Assembly: GCA_963513935.1 (NCBI GenBank)
Contig: OY740774.1
Span: forward strand, 23,393,949 to 23,457,948
Length of the DNA stretch: 64,000 nt
DNA from: Aphrophora alni
Taxonomy: Eukaryota; Arthropoda; Insecta; Hemiptera; Aphrophoridae
Reading direction: 5' to 3'
Shown here: piece after piece, positions 44,291 through 54,177 of the stretch
How the letters are laid out: each line of letters starts with the position of its first letter
Position numbering within the stretch: position 1 is the first letter of the stretch
The notes under the pieces: generated by a model
What the model was told of the DNA's origin: nothing
The model's database searches: none
What the model saw: only the letters and a program-made list of their open reading frames with translations
Made by a program: the position numbers and the translations under genes

Positions 44291-45179
44291 CTAAAAAAAA
44301 TTACAGCGAAATGTTGCTAACAATATGCTTATCATTTTGAGAACAGAGAGATAGCAATGCTTTTATCTGTACAAAATATGACACATTTTTTTCACTTTAT
44401 TTAGCCTATGTATTTCTTTATCTTAGTATTGTAACTAGTTTAGGTAAACCTAGTTATGGGACATAGTTATTTATTGTTAATTTGATTTATCTTTTGATTG
44501 CAGAGTGAATAGTAAATGTTTGCGGGTATAATAACTTAATTTTCATATAAAGTAGAATATATTGGCCTACCCTGGAAAAATTGAAATATAGTTGTTTCTC
44601 ATCCGTGACATTTATATTTTATAGACTGCCATAAATTGTACATTGTTATGTTTTAAAGTTTCTACCGTGGACTATACCTGGCCTGAAAATGTGACACCTG
44701 TTTTAAAAACAAGCGGCGGAAACGTCTTTCAACAAACTAATAAAAGGGTGGGAATTTTTGTTCATCTTAATAACAAAAAGGGTCAAGATCATTCCCTAAA
44801 ATCCATACTTTTAGAAAATCACACAATGCAAAACAATTAGAAATATCTGGGGTGTTCCCCAAAGTTTTACAGACGATTAACCCCAGTTAAAAGGATCGTT
44901 TGACCTTTGGACCCTCGCCCACTACAAGCCACCTGCCGACAATGGTTGTAAAAGCCAAACTACTGAAGCAAAACATTTTTTAAAAATATTATGGATTTAA
45001 TTTAACTTATCAGCTACAACTTTGCCGCTTTCATCAACTCTACCCGAAAAATAAAAAAAAAAACCTCACTGAACAACTTTTTCATGACACAATTCACAAT
45101 TTTAAAAATATTCGAACTTTGATATATTATAAATACCCTTTAAAAAAAAAATTCTATGGTTACTACTACCATGATCACA
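44291..45179. other. intergenic or intronic, nothing recognised
   Basis: If the exon at 44022-44290 is real, this is its upstream intron. A 65-codon plus frame at 44643-44840 is not recognised. Confidence 0.3.
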
Positions 45180-46200
45180 CAATAACAAACTGTATGATGT
45201 GATGGCTAGGCTGGGCTGGGCAAGTAATACAATGTCGTTATTAAATAATTTAAATATTTCTTAATGTACTTATACTGTACACAGTATATTAAAAATATCC
45301 TATCAAAAACATTCAAAAGTTAACGCTGTAATATGATGTAATGGTTACGCTGGGCTGGGCAAGTAATACAATGGCGTTAGTAAATAATTTAAATATTTCT
45401 TAATGTACTTTTAATTTATACACTATATTAAAACATATCCTGTCAAAAACATTCAAAAGTTTACGCTGTAATATGATGTAATGGTTACGCTGGGCTGGGC
45501 AAGTAATACAATGGCGTTAGTAAATAATTTAAATAATTATTAATACACTTATACTGTATACCCTGCCTATATTAAAACATATCCTGTTAAATACATACAA
45601 AAGTTAACATTGTAAAATGATGTGATGGCTAGGCTGGGCTGGGCAAGTAATACAATGTCGTTAGTAAATAATTTAAATATTTAATAATATACTTATAGTG
45701 TATACACTATATTAAAACATATCCTGTCAAAAACATTCAAAAGTTTACGCTGTAATATGATGTAATGGTTACGCTGGGCTGGGCAAGTAATACAATGTCG
45801 TTAGTAAATAATTTAAATATTTAATAATATACTTATAGTGTATACACTATATTAAAACATATCCTGTCAAAAACATTCAAAAGTTTACGCTGTAATATGA
45901 TGTAATGGTTACCCTGGGCTGGGCAAGTAATACAATGGCGTTAGTAAATAATTTAAATATTTATTAATACACTTATACTGTATACCCTGCCTATATTAAA
46001 ACATATCCTGTTAAATACATACAAAAGTTAACATTGTAAAATGATGTGATGGCTAGGCTGGGCTGGGCAAGTAATACAATGTTGTTATTAAATAATCTAA
46101 ATATTTAATAATATACTTATAGTGTATACACTATATTAAAAAAATATCTTGTCAAATGCATTTAAAAGTTAACAAAGTAAAATGATGTGATGGTAAAACC
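45180..46200. repeat. satellite array, 140/144-bp units with 424-bp higher-order period
   Basis: The word GCTGGGCTGGGCAAGTAATA marks each unit. Its CTGGGCTGGGC part ends at 45221, 45360, 45500, 45644, 45784, 45924 and 46068, giving spacings of 139, 140, 144, 140, 140 and 144. The 144-bp units at 45500-45644 and 45924-46068 share features absent from the others (TATACCCTGCCTATATT; TGTTAAATACATACAAAAGT; TTAACATTGTAAAATGATGT). So units repeat as triplets of 424 bp. A diverged half unit closes the array. Confidence 0.93.
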
Positions 46201-46319
46201 AGCAACACTGTATAAGTTTACTCGACGGTCCGCCAAGAGCGCTATAGTAGTCTTTCATAACGTTTCCATAGCTGTGTTATATAATAATATATCGTTTTAA
46301 CACAACACGCCAAAAACCT

Positions 46320-46480
46320 AATTATGGAAACTCATTTTCATATGACTTATTTTTGCAATGATTAAAGAATATACGATCAGAAAATTATTTAACACATTTG
46401 CTGAAAATCTAGTTATGGAACCTCATGTTCATATGACTTCTTTTTGCATTTTGTTAAAGAATATACGATCAGAAAATTGT
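46320..46480. repeat. 91-bp tandem duplication
   Basis: AATTATGGAAACTCATTTTC... at 46320 and AGTTATGGAACCTCATGTTC... at 46411 continue in parallel through CATATGACTT, TTTTTGCA and AAAGAATATACGATCAGAAA, with few differences. Confidence 0.9.
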
Positions 46481-46569
46481 GGAAACGTGTGTATGTTTCC
46501 ACAATTTGAAAATGTATCCACAGTGTGGGCGTGTGCATGTCGATGTATCCACAATTGAGTAAAAACATG

Positions 46570-46689
<120 letters not shown>

Positions 46690-46718
46690 AATTAAACAGT
46701 ACACTTAACATATATTTA

Positions 46719-46915
46719 CAGTATAACATACATTTTTGGGCTGGGAAAAGTACTATGACATGTGTTTTCTTGTTAAACACTATCAAAAGTAACTGTTTAG
46801 GCTGCTGAATTAATTTAAGACACTTTTCTGCTTAATCGCATAACTACAATTAGGACTGTACAGTATAACATACATTTTAGGGCTGGGAAAAGTACTATGA
46901 CGTGTGTTTTGTTGT
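46719..46915. repeat. 142-bp direct duplication with satellite core
   Basis: CAGTATAACATACATTTTTG then GGCTGGGAAAAGTACTATGA at 46719 recurs at 46861 with few changes, including TGTGTTTT.TTGTTAAAC. Its GGGCTGGGAAAAGTACTATG word resembles the GGGCTGGGCAAGTAATACAA core of the 45-kb array. Confidence 0.88.
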
Positions 46916-46939
46916 TAAACAAATTTAACAATTTAACAA

Positions 46940-47165
46940 ATTTAAACAAAAATAAAGCATGCCTAATTGACATGCTTGGTGCAAATTTGTTTGAAATCGA
47001 TCGAATATTTTTCTCTCTAGCTTTTTATACATACAGACATACAGACAGACATTTTGTAAAAACCACTTTTTTGGACTCAGGGGGTCCCAAAACGGGTATA
47101 TCCACAAAAATCTCATCATCGATTTTTTTGCGATCACTATACTTTCTCTAGTATAGTGTGAAAGT
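46940..47165 (+). repeat. non-LTR 3'-end-like repeat
   Basis: The text CATACAGACATACAGACAGA followed by TTTTTTGGACTCAGGGGGTC, CCAAAACGGGTATATCCACA and GCGATCACTATACTTTCTC is a stock phrase of widely dispersed arthropod retrotransposon 3' ends. It ends near GAAAGTAAAA. No coding part precedes it, so it is a 3'-end fragment. The family is identified from general knowledge only. Confidence 0.5.
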
Positions 47166-47169
47166 AAAA

Positions 47170-47579
47170 TGGTAACTAGTTAAAATATAGTTTTATTTAT
47201 AAACTTGAAAAAATAAATACCGTAGCATACTTGTTTGGAGAAATAAATGTAACTATTTTCGTCTTCTGATTAATAATGTGTAACATATTTTAACATTCTG
47301 TTAACTATATTATGAAAACGAGGACAACGAATGGCTGAACGGGAGTTGTACCGCGAACAGAGGATTATGTACCCTCTAGTTATATTTAAAATAAATAGTT
47401 ACTTCATTAGTATTTGACAAACAATAGTATTAATGAAAGAAAGTAAGTGATATGAGAAAATTTTTAAATCAAATTTTTTTGTATTAAAACTATACAATAT
47501 TGTTATGTGACGCAAAATTTTACTCAAATAATGTTTCAGACAAAGTAATGTCAAAATTAAGTTTATTGGAGAGCATAAG
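47170..47579. other. AT-rich spacer
   Basis: Nothing recognised. Confidence 0.3.
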
Positions 47580-47984
47580 GTCTTCAAAAGGTTCTATTTA
47601 AATAATAGCAGGTCTTCAAAAGGTCTCTAAAACACGATGACTTATACCATGGTGATAACAGGCGTCAGAAAATAGAAATTAACAGGAACAGGCGTCAACT
47701 AAACCCTTTAAAAGGTGACTTTTGTAACTGATCGTATAAGACTTCAATAGGTGGCATTTGTAACTGATCGTATATAAGCCTTCAAAATATCGTCTCCCGT
47801 ACATTTCACACCAGGCACTCTAGGCATCCAAAAGGTTCGTCGACGTTTTCGCTTTATACAGAGGGCACAAAAGGTCGTTTTAGTGTATGAAAACAGACCT
47901 TTTGAATGCCTGAGTTCAAGCACTCCAGGCCTCCAATAGGTCGTCGCCCGTACCATTAGGCACTCGAAAGGTCTTATACATAAA

Positions 47985-47985
<1 letters not shown>
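47580..47985. repeat. degenerate minisatellite, reverse-oriented relative of the 27-kb array
   Basis: Many variants of TTCAAAAGGTC / GGCACTCGAAAGGTCTTATA occur at irregular spacings of about 36-80 bases, e.g. near 47581, 47613, 47742, 47780, 47826, 47929 and 47968. The last, TTAGGCACTCGAAAGGTCTT, is the reverse complement form of AAGACCTTTTGAGTGCCTGG at 27041. Units are far less regular than at 27 kb. Confidence 0.75.

Positions 47986-48030
<45 letters not shown>
47986..48030. repeat. (TA)n tract
   Basis: This is a 45-base TA run directly following the minisatellite, the mirror image of the 27-kb arrangement. Confidence 0.95.
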
Positions 48031-48034
<4 letters not shown>

Positions 48035-48512
48035 TTACATTCTACCATAATCTTTGACAAAAGTAACTTGATAATGGTCTTATGATTATATGGATGGTAT
48101 CAGCTATACATTTCAAAATAGCAGCTGTTTATATTAGTTAATTAATAATAATTTCCCCTCTAAAATGACTGTTAAGTGTAATTTTATAATTTGCTTTTAA
48201 TGATGCTATTGTTATTATTCCCCAAATATAAATTCACAATTTTTAACATCTTATAAAATTTTGAATAACCAATACTATGTGACATCTGGGTCCAAATTTA
48301 CAATGGAGTATCATGGTGCTAAACAGACAATGTGCTGTTATTAATCCACCACTGTTGGCTATCACTATATACTGTTTGAAATTAAAACATTTGTGTTTGA
48401 TTGTATACACATGTTCTTAGATATTGATGCTATAATTATTGTCATCTATATATTGCACAGTTTACAGACTTTCTATTCTTGTAGCTAACCCTATATAGTT
48501 TTTATCAAAGCT
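48031..48512. other. AT-rich spacer
   Basis: Nothing recognised. Confidence 0.3.
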
Positions 48513-49209
48513 TTATTAAACTCAAAACTTCCCAAAACTCTCCCTTGTCCTCCCTTCCTCTTTAACAGTTCCAAATGGGCCCCTTAAACACTTTGACAAT
48601 CCCTCAAGGAGACTTCTATATTTAGTCAACCTATATGTAATTAATATCATGGAAGTGAAGAAAAGAGTTGAGTCATTTGATTTTGGGTGGATGAACAAGT
48701 ACATCAATATATTGGTTCAAAGGGAACATGCAGCTGATAGACAAGGACATCCAGCTTAATAGCAGAAAAAATGGCATCAAAAAACCCTCAAAACAAAGAT
48801 GAACGTTGTCCTGCTCTCCTAGCTCTGTCTTATGCCTTCTTTTGCTCCCACTACTAACCTTCCCAAAATGAGAAGCGTGCTCAAATTCAAATATGGAGGA
48901 GCTGGAATAATTGACTATAGAGCAACAGAAGGTCTCTTCCTCTGGGATGGTGAAACTCAAAGATATACAATTGGAGGTTGCCCAATTAATGAAATAAAAA
49001 GCACCAAGCCTGAACTTGAATGGCTTATTGATAATGTGCTGGAGGGATTTCGAGTCGATAGTGTTGACAGTCCAGATACAAAGATGATGAGCACCGCAAA
49101 ATTAAACAAGCTAGCTCCAACCATCCAAGATGGTGAGGTATTCCAGACTTTGATTGCGGGTAGGAGTTTCCAAATTAATAAGAGACAAGAGGGTAGAAAT
49201 ATAGCATGA
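48513..49209 (+). pseudogene. unidentified coding remnant, possible endogenous viral element
   Basis: Three coding-like stretches follow one another on the plus strand. First, an open frame from about 48513 to 48757 includes NLYVINIMEVKKRVESFDFG and WMNKYINILVQRE. Second, in a different frame at about 48771-48857, there is a segment with KNPQNKDERCPALLALSYAF. Third is the 125-codon frame 48832-49209, which includes KFKYGGAGIIDYRATEGLFL, PELEWLIDNVLEGFRVDS and VFQTLIAGRSFQINKRQE. Composition is balanced and protein-like, unlike the low-complexity shadows elsewhere. I do not recognise the family. The pattern (about 230 codons, two frame changes, no introns, no flanking element ends) would fit a decayed capsid or nucleoprotein gene of an RNA virus. 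That is inference only; a transposon protein is equally open. Confidence 0.45.
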
Positions 49210-49431
49210 AACTTTGATAGAATAAATAATATAAATAATTGGTACTAAAAATATATATCTGGTATATGATTTGGTTTAATTAAATAATAAGATATAATCA
49301 TAACTAATGGACTTGACTAATACAGACATTTATAAATTTTAAAAAGAGGAAGTAATAGCAATTTTAAGATATTTTAAAGTAGAAGGTAAAGAGAAATACA
49401 CTCGACGAAATTAGGAAGATTTTAGCACTAA

Positions 49432-49761
49432 TTAAAAAAAATCCACACAGATTTAAAAACAGACACGGAATACAAAAACGCGCATGACTACTTACTTAGC
49501 TACAATAAACTAACGCCACAACAAAGAAACAAATATCTGGACCTAACACAATTAGAAACTTTAAGAAAACCACAAAAAGATACAAAACTATCTAATTCTA
49601 CAAACGAAGCGACAACTTCACAGACAACAATACACACATATGACTCAGTAGGGTTTGAAAATCTATACGTTAACGTAAAACAACCACAGGAAAACATTTA
49701 CGAAGAAATAAATAAACACCCAATTATTACAAACACAACAATAAACTCAAAAAATGGATAG
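49432..49761 (+). pseudogene. open frame upstream of Gypsy-type gag
   Basis: An uninterrupted 109-codon frame lacks an ATG at its start. It reads HTDLKTDTEYKNAHDYLLSY, then LTPQQRNKYLDLTQLETLRK, then a Thr/Asn-rich region ending NTTINSKNG. Its stop overlaps the next ATG (ATGGATAG at 49754-49761). The N-terminus seems to continue in another frame before 49432 (LGRILALIKKNP near 49411-49446). It looks like the first product, or N-terminal part, of an LTR retroelement gag region. I know no function for it on its own. Confidence 0.5.
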
Positions 49762-50230
49762 GAAAGAAAAAATACCCTTAGTCCAACCATCACAGTATCA
49801 TGGTTTACCTTCTGAGGACATTCACACATTTATTTTAAACCCAAATACACTTACTACCAACATATTTGGCAAAATCAGCTTTAAATTGGTATAAGAGTTT
49901 TTTTCAAAAGAATCAAGAGGGGGACATAACATGGGAGAAAGCAAAAAAAGAATTGAAAACCCTATTTGCACCAATAGCCCAGTGCCGAAACCTACAAATA
50001 TTGTTAGAAAATAAAGTTCAAAATGTGTCAGAGCCGGCAATAAACTTTTATTTAGAAATACAAGCCCTTTGTATTTGAATCCATTGTATATTGATAGAGG
50101 ATAAGCAGATAATATCACATGTAATACAGGGACTAAGACCGGAATTTTGTGAATGCATAATAACGATGGAATATAATACGATAAGTCAATTAGAGGAAAA
50201 TTTGAGCAGCAGATATTTCAAAAGGTCATA
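49754..50230 (+). pseudogene. Ty3/Gypsy-type gag remnant
   Basis: Starts ATG at 49754 (MDRKEKIPLVQPSQYHG, then SEDIHTFI). After a deletion and frame change near 49850 it reads LAKSALNWYKSFFQKNQEGD, then TWEKAKKELKTLF from 49866. YLEIQALC and a stop follow near 50078, and QIISHVIQGLRPEFCE then TISQLEENL in a third frame to about 50210. The order (a WY..F block, W...K..L...F, then a G-L-P/R-like block) is that of retrotransposon gag capsid domains. At least two frame changes and a stop show it is dead. The nucleocapsid knuckle and pol are absent; at about 50230 the text switches to a minus-strand element. Confidence 0.72.
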
Positions 50231-50234
50231 AACA

Positions 50235-51590
50235 AACAAAGATACTTAAGTCTTTGTAGACGCCTGAGGTGGTTTTGTGAGGGGTTTAGAAGGATCAGCC
50301 CCTGATTAATTTTTATTTTGAAGAAGCTTGGTAGTTACAAACATTGGTGTACTGGCCTTGCATCTATTACTTTTGTTTTGATTTTTCAAAAAGGACCATG
50401 ATTTAGTCAGAACAGACACTGACTGCGATTTTTGTTTCGTTAGCTGTCCAGTTATTGGTGGTACTTTTATGTTCTTTAGTAGCGAAGGCGCGGATTTTGC
50501 TTTGGATGCAAATAGGTTTTGTTGATATATCAAGAAGGTCTACTTTGGAAGAAGATAGTATATTACAGCTTTGGATTTCTATTAATTGTTTGATCTGATC
50601 TGCAAACTTACGAACCATCTCACCCAGTTCCTTACACGATGATCATGTATTCGGGACTGAGATAGATGTCTCATTTGCATACGATTTTCCTATAGTAGGA
50701 GGTAAAGCAGTTCTTTGTCTGTACATTTTCCTGCTTCAGGAAAAGAAAGTTTTTCTTTAGCAACAATTTCCAAACTCGCCTTCTCGACTTGATATTTTGG
50801 GCTTTTAGTGAACGTGCGGGGTGATCACCGCCGCAATGTGCAAATTGTGCCTCAATTTCACACCGTTCACTTTTGTGGTCTTTTACACTACATTATCCAC
50901 AAACTTCCTGTTTAGAGCAAGTGCTCCTAACATGTCCAAATCCTTGGCATCGGAAACAACGCCTTGGATTTGGAATAAACGGTCTTATAGTTAGACTGTA
51001 AAATCCAGAAAACACTCGCTCAAAAAGATTTGGAGTACCAAATGTTAAAATGAGAGAGCCTGTTGGTTATCTCATCATTTTATGTACGTAAAATTCCACA
51101 TTGATGACATGCTGTTCTGCGCGCTCTTTCTGTATATCCTCCATGCTATCATTCAAGAGAGGTCACCGTAAGAAATAACGCCTCTAGAGGAATTTAAGCT
51201 TTTGCGAGGTTCAACAGATACATCAACGACATCAAAAAAGGACTTAATTTTCAACAGAGAGACTCTGTTTGTCAGTCAGTCTGTATTAATAAAGTCCCAT
51301 TCCAAAGTTTCCTTAGAGACAAAGGGCGAGATCTTACCCTTCAGCACTGTAACGTACAAGAAGAAATCTGAAAGCAGGTCCATGATTCCCTACGTCCAAA
51401 TTTCTTCGCTTAAATTCATTACAGACAGACTCTTCGGACGAATCCGATAGATGTCTCTTTTCACTTCCCTGGTTGACGGTTTGAAATGTAGAGGCCATAA
51501 AAGGTTTAACCAGCGCATCGTGTTGCGCGATTGAAGTTGAGACTCTGGGAACAGGTATCCTTTCCTAGATCCTTGGATCACTTTCGATCA
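50235..51590 (-). pseudogene. non-LTR retrotransposon ORF1 remnant with CCHC knuckle
   Basis: On the minus strand the text runs from about 51590 to 50235. An N-terminal part includes RDIYRIRPKSLSVMNL. Next come LLSDFFLYVTVLKGKISPF, KETLEWDF, LKIKSFFDVVDVSVEPRKSL and NSSRGVISYGDL (51190-51160), then GSLILTFGTPNLFERVFSGF and YSLTIRPFIPNPRRC. A CCHC knuckle follows, CFRCQGFGHVRSTC (50970-50930, C-x2-C-x4-H-x4-C), and a second cysteine cluster with CGGDHPARS. This succession is characteristic of ORF1 of Jockey/I/R1-related non-LTR elements. Several frameshifts and stops are present. Downstream frames 50618-50306 are the low-complexity tail. No ORF2 follows; the element is cut off against the gag remnant. 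Confidence 0.8.
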
Positions 51591-51599
51591 TTTCCAAAC

Positions 51600-52230
51600 C
51601 CCAGAACTCTGGGGCGCAGAGTATCCTCTTTAACCAGACTGGATGAGCATCAGTCCAGACCCGCAACTGGAGAGGGAGGAACCGACAACTCCCCCATCGC
51701 GAATACTTCCTCACCAAGGACCGAAGTGGCTGGTTACTGAAGAAAAACCCGGATACGTCTTCGGCAGAGCAAGCTCACATCAGCTACCAGATTCAAAGGT
51801 TGTCACGCTTTGGTCTAGTAAACACTCCCAGATGTGCTACGGCTCTGCACAGTCAAATTTAATCCCTATATATAAGTGTAGGGTGTTTATGTATCCCCGT
51901 GAATAGTGTAGTGTAAAAGTCTCTACGAATTGTAAAATAGGTTTGAGTGTTGTATGTGTGTGTATATTCGGAAAAGATGTTTTATTGTACCACCCCTATA
52001 TAGCACGGGTACCGCGAGGGACGGTAAACCCTCTCAATAAGTGCAGACTGTCTGCCCCCCTGCGATAAAACCCTAAGTAAAGTTGGAAGTAAAAACATGT
52101 ATATAGTTGATACGGGTGTACGTTTATATGGATGATAGTCTAAGTGTTGTGAGTGTTTGACTGAGGACGGCGAGGGACGCCAACCCCCTCTTATTAGGTG
52201 CAGATACAACCCTCTGCGGGGTTTTTGGCT
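51600..52230 (-). other. 5'-UTR-like segment with two tandem monomers
   Basis: This segment is less AT-rich than its surroundings and lies just upstream (in minus-strand sense) of the ORF1 remnant. GCGAGGGACGGTAAACCCTC ... CTGCCCCCCTGCG near 52013 and GCGAGGGACGCCAACCCCCT ... CCCTCTGCGG near 52170 are tandem variants about 158 bases apart. Tandem monomers at the 5' end are known from several non-LTR families. The overlapping plus frames at 51531-51906 show no domain. Confidence 0.5.
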
Positions 52231-52323
52231 AGGAAAATACTGCTGTATAACCTATAAGTTTCTTTAAGTCATTAAAGTTTCCCAAACGCTTGGGAATTTT
52301 GAATAACCTGGTGTTTTATTTAT

Positions 52324-53960
52324 ACGGAATACCATAAATGGAAAAAGTAGTTTCATATATAAAGCTAATTTCCGTAAGCTTTTAACCACTACAAATTAAA
52401 AGCATTGCAGTTAACATAACAATGAAATATGCTCTTGGTTAGATATAACAGCAATGAAATGGCTGTAAGTTGGATCACTGGTCATAGGCATTACATCATT
52501 GTTGCATTAGGCTTAGTCGTGTGTCCTGTGAAAAACCAGATATCTCCATTAGAGTACAATTAGGGAACGGATGGAGTCAGGATTACAGGGAGTACAATGT
52601 GTCAACTATAGTGGCCGAGAAGAGGTAGGGGCAAATAAATACAGACTGTTCCCGAAGCATTGTCTAGTAGAATTAAAACTACATATTATAACTAAATTTA
52701 ATATGTAGAACTAATCCATTGTTGATTCTGTATAGAGAAAGTATTGTGTTCATCAAAAATGATGAATTTTTTGCGGATACAAGGGTTTTTGGTATATAGG
52801 ATATCAAAAGTATATTGTCAAACTTCAGAAAACAATTTTACATTTAAACATATCCTCTAAATGTAATGCATAAAAATTGGTTTATTGAAGCTTGTAGTTT
52901 AGTTGTATTGGCTGATCAAGAGGATCAGTCCCAGTAGTGTAAGTTTGTTTGTTACAGAGGTTTTCTGAACCTCTTAATTGTGTATATCACTACTTTCTTG
53001 ACGTCCGTTAGCCCCTGAAAGGCCTCACAGATGTGTTTATTATATGAAAAGTCTCCATTCGCTTCGCTCGTGTCAGTGTCTCAGTTCTAAAAGTTGTAAT
53101 TATGTGAAGAAGTCTTCACTTGCTACAATTATATTCACTCTTAGTACTACTTCACCGTCAATCTGCAAATTTTTATCTACTTTAAAACAGACGCCATTTT
53201 GTCATTTTAAACACGATTTAAAAAATTCCATTCTATATGAACACACAATATCAAACTTCATGTTCCTAACTTAAGTTTGTGGCTGCTATCCTACATACGT
53301 GTAGACGACAACGATACAAATGAAACGGCCCGTATGGGGAAATCAATTAAAAACAGAGATCTAAACTTTCGGCCAGCAACAAACATGCCCTATACTTTAC
53401 TGGGTAAGTAAAAGATAACAAAAATATATCCGAAGACATATTTTTCTTCGGTTAAAATTTTGACTCCAGATTTATTCTACGATATCTTTTTATGAAACGT
53501 ATAACAGAATACTAATATTATGAAGAAAAAATTTGTTTTTATTTAAAAAAAAACACAAGACAACACATTTAAAAAAATTTTAACTCTAGCAACTCAAAAA
53601 TAGTTAACATTAAATTTGCTGTTGACAAAATGCTGATTTAAGGTCAATATGACAATATCTGAGTTTTCATTCTAGGTCAAAGGATAACCCAATTATCGAT
53701 TGTTTCATAACAGTTTCATGTATACATCTATACAAGATAAAAATACACCTATACATCTGTAATGAACACTAAATTTCTTGAGTTTTGTGGATAATTTGTT
53801 CTAGGTGGAAATTTCATATCAATCATGTCTCTTCCAAGCTTGGTACAGTTTGTTTCGTGCTGAGGAGAAATTGTGATCTAGCTGGGGTTGAATGTGGTCG
53901 CACACTATACTTTGCTTTTCTTTAGAAAGTAACACAATATGGTATTCAGATAGGGGGGTA
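52324..53960 (+). repeat. left arm of a 3.55-kb near-palindrome (foldback-like element)
   Basis: This arm is the reverse complement of 54178-55872 over essentially its full length. It starts ACGGAATACCA (52324) against TGGTATTCCGT (ending 55872) and runs to the GTATTCAGATAGGGG inner end. Substitutions are frequent but alignment is continuous. The left arm lacks about 57 bases that the right arm has near 55290-55350. It carries a 76-codon frame (53044-53274) duplicated on the opposite strand of the right arm. No target-site duplication was found. Confidence 0.92.
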
Positions 53961-54177
53961 TTTCCTCTCAAACGAGAGGAAATATTTAAGTATTTGTTTC
54001 TATATACCACTGAGTAATAGGTATACTACAAAACAAAAAATCACACGAGAGGGAATACAAAGACGGAAGGGTTAACATTTTTTTGTTTTTAAGTAAAGGT
54101 CTGCAAAATTATAAATATTTTGACGTTGTTAATATTCCTGTAGTTTTTAAAATACTCTTCTCTTTTGAGTGGAATCA
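53961..54177. other. spacer of the palindrome, with a small perfect hairpin
   Basis: These 217 bases separate the arms. At the left edge ATTTCCTCTC (53960-53969), a 4-base loop and GAGAGGAAAT (53974-53983) form a perfect 10-bp hairpin. There is no coding frame. Confidence 0.85.

Noticed and set aside
44050..44340. 96-codon plus-strand frame
   Set aside because: It is Phe/Ser-rich and is the shadow of the minus-strand exon, whose sequence is far more protein-like.
38930..46200. Possible CRISPR arrays
   Set aside because: The arrays are head-to-tail repeats with no unique spacers between short identical repeats, and the DNA is eukaryotic.
48832..49209. Calling this frame a named viral nucleoprotein or capsid gene
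   Set aside because: No motif I can name supports a particular family, so I left it as unidentified.
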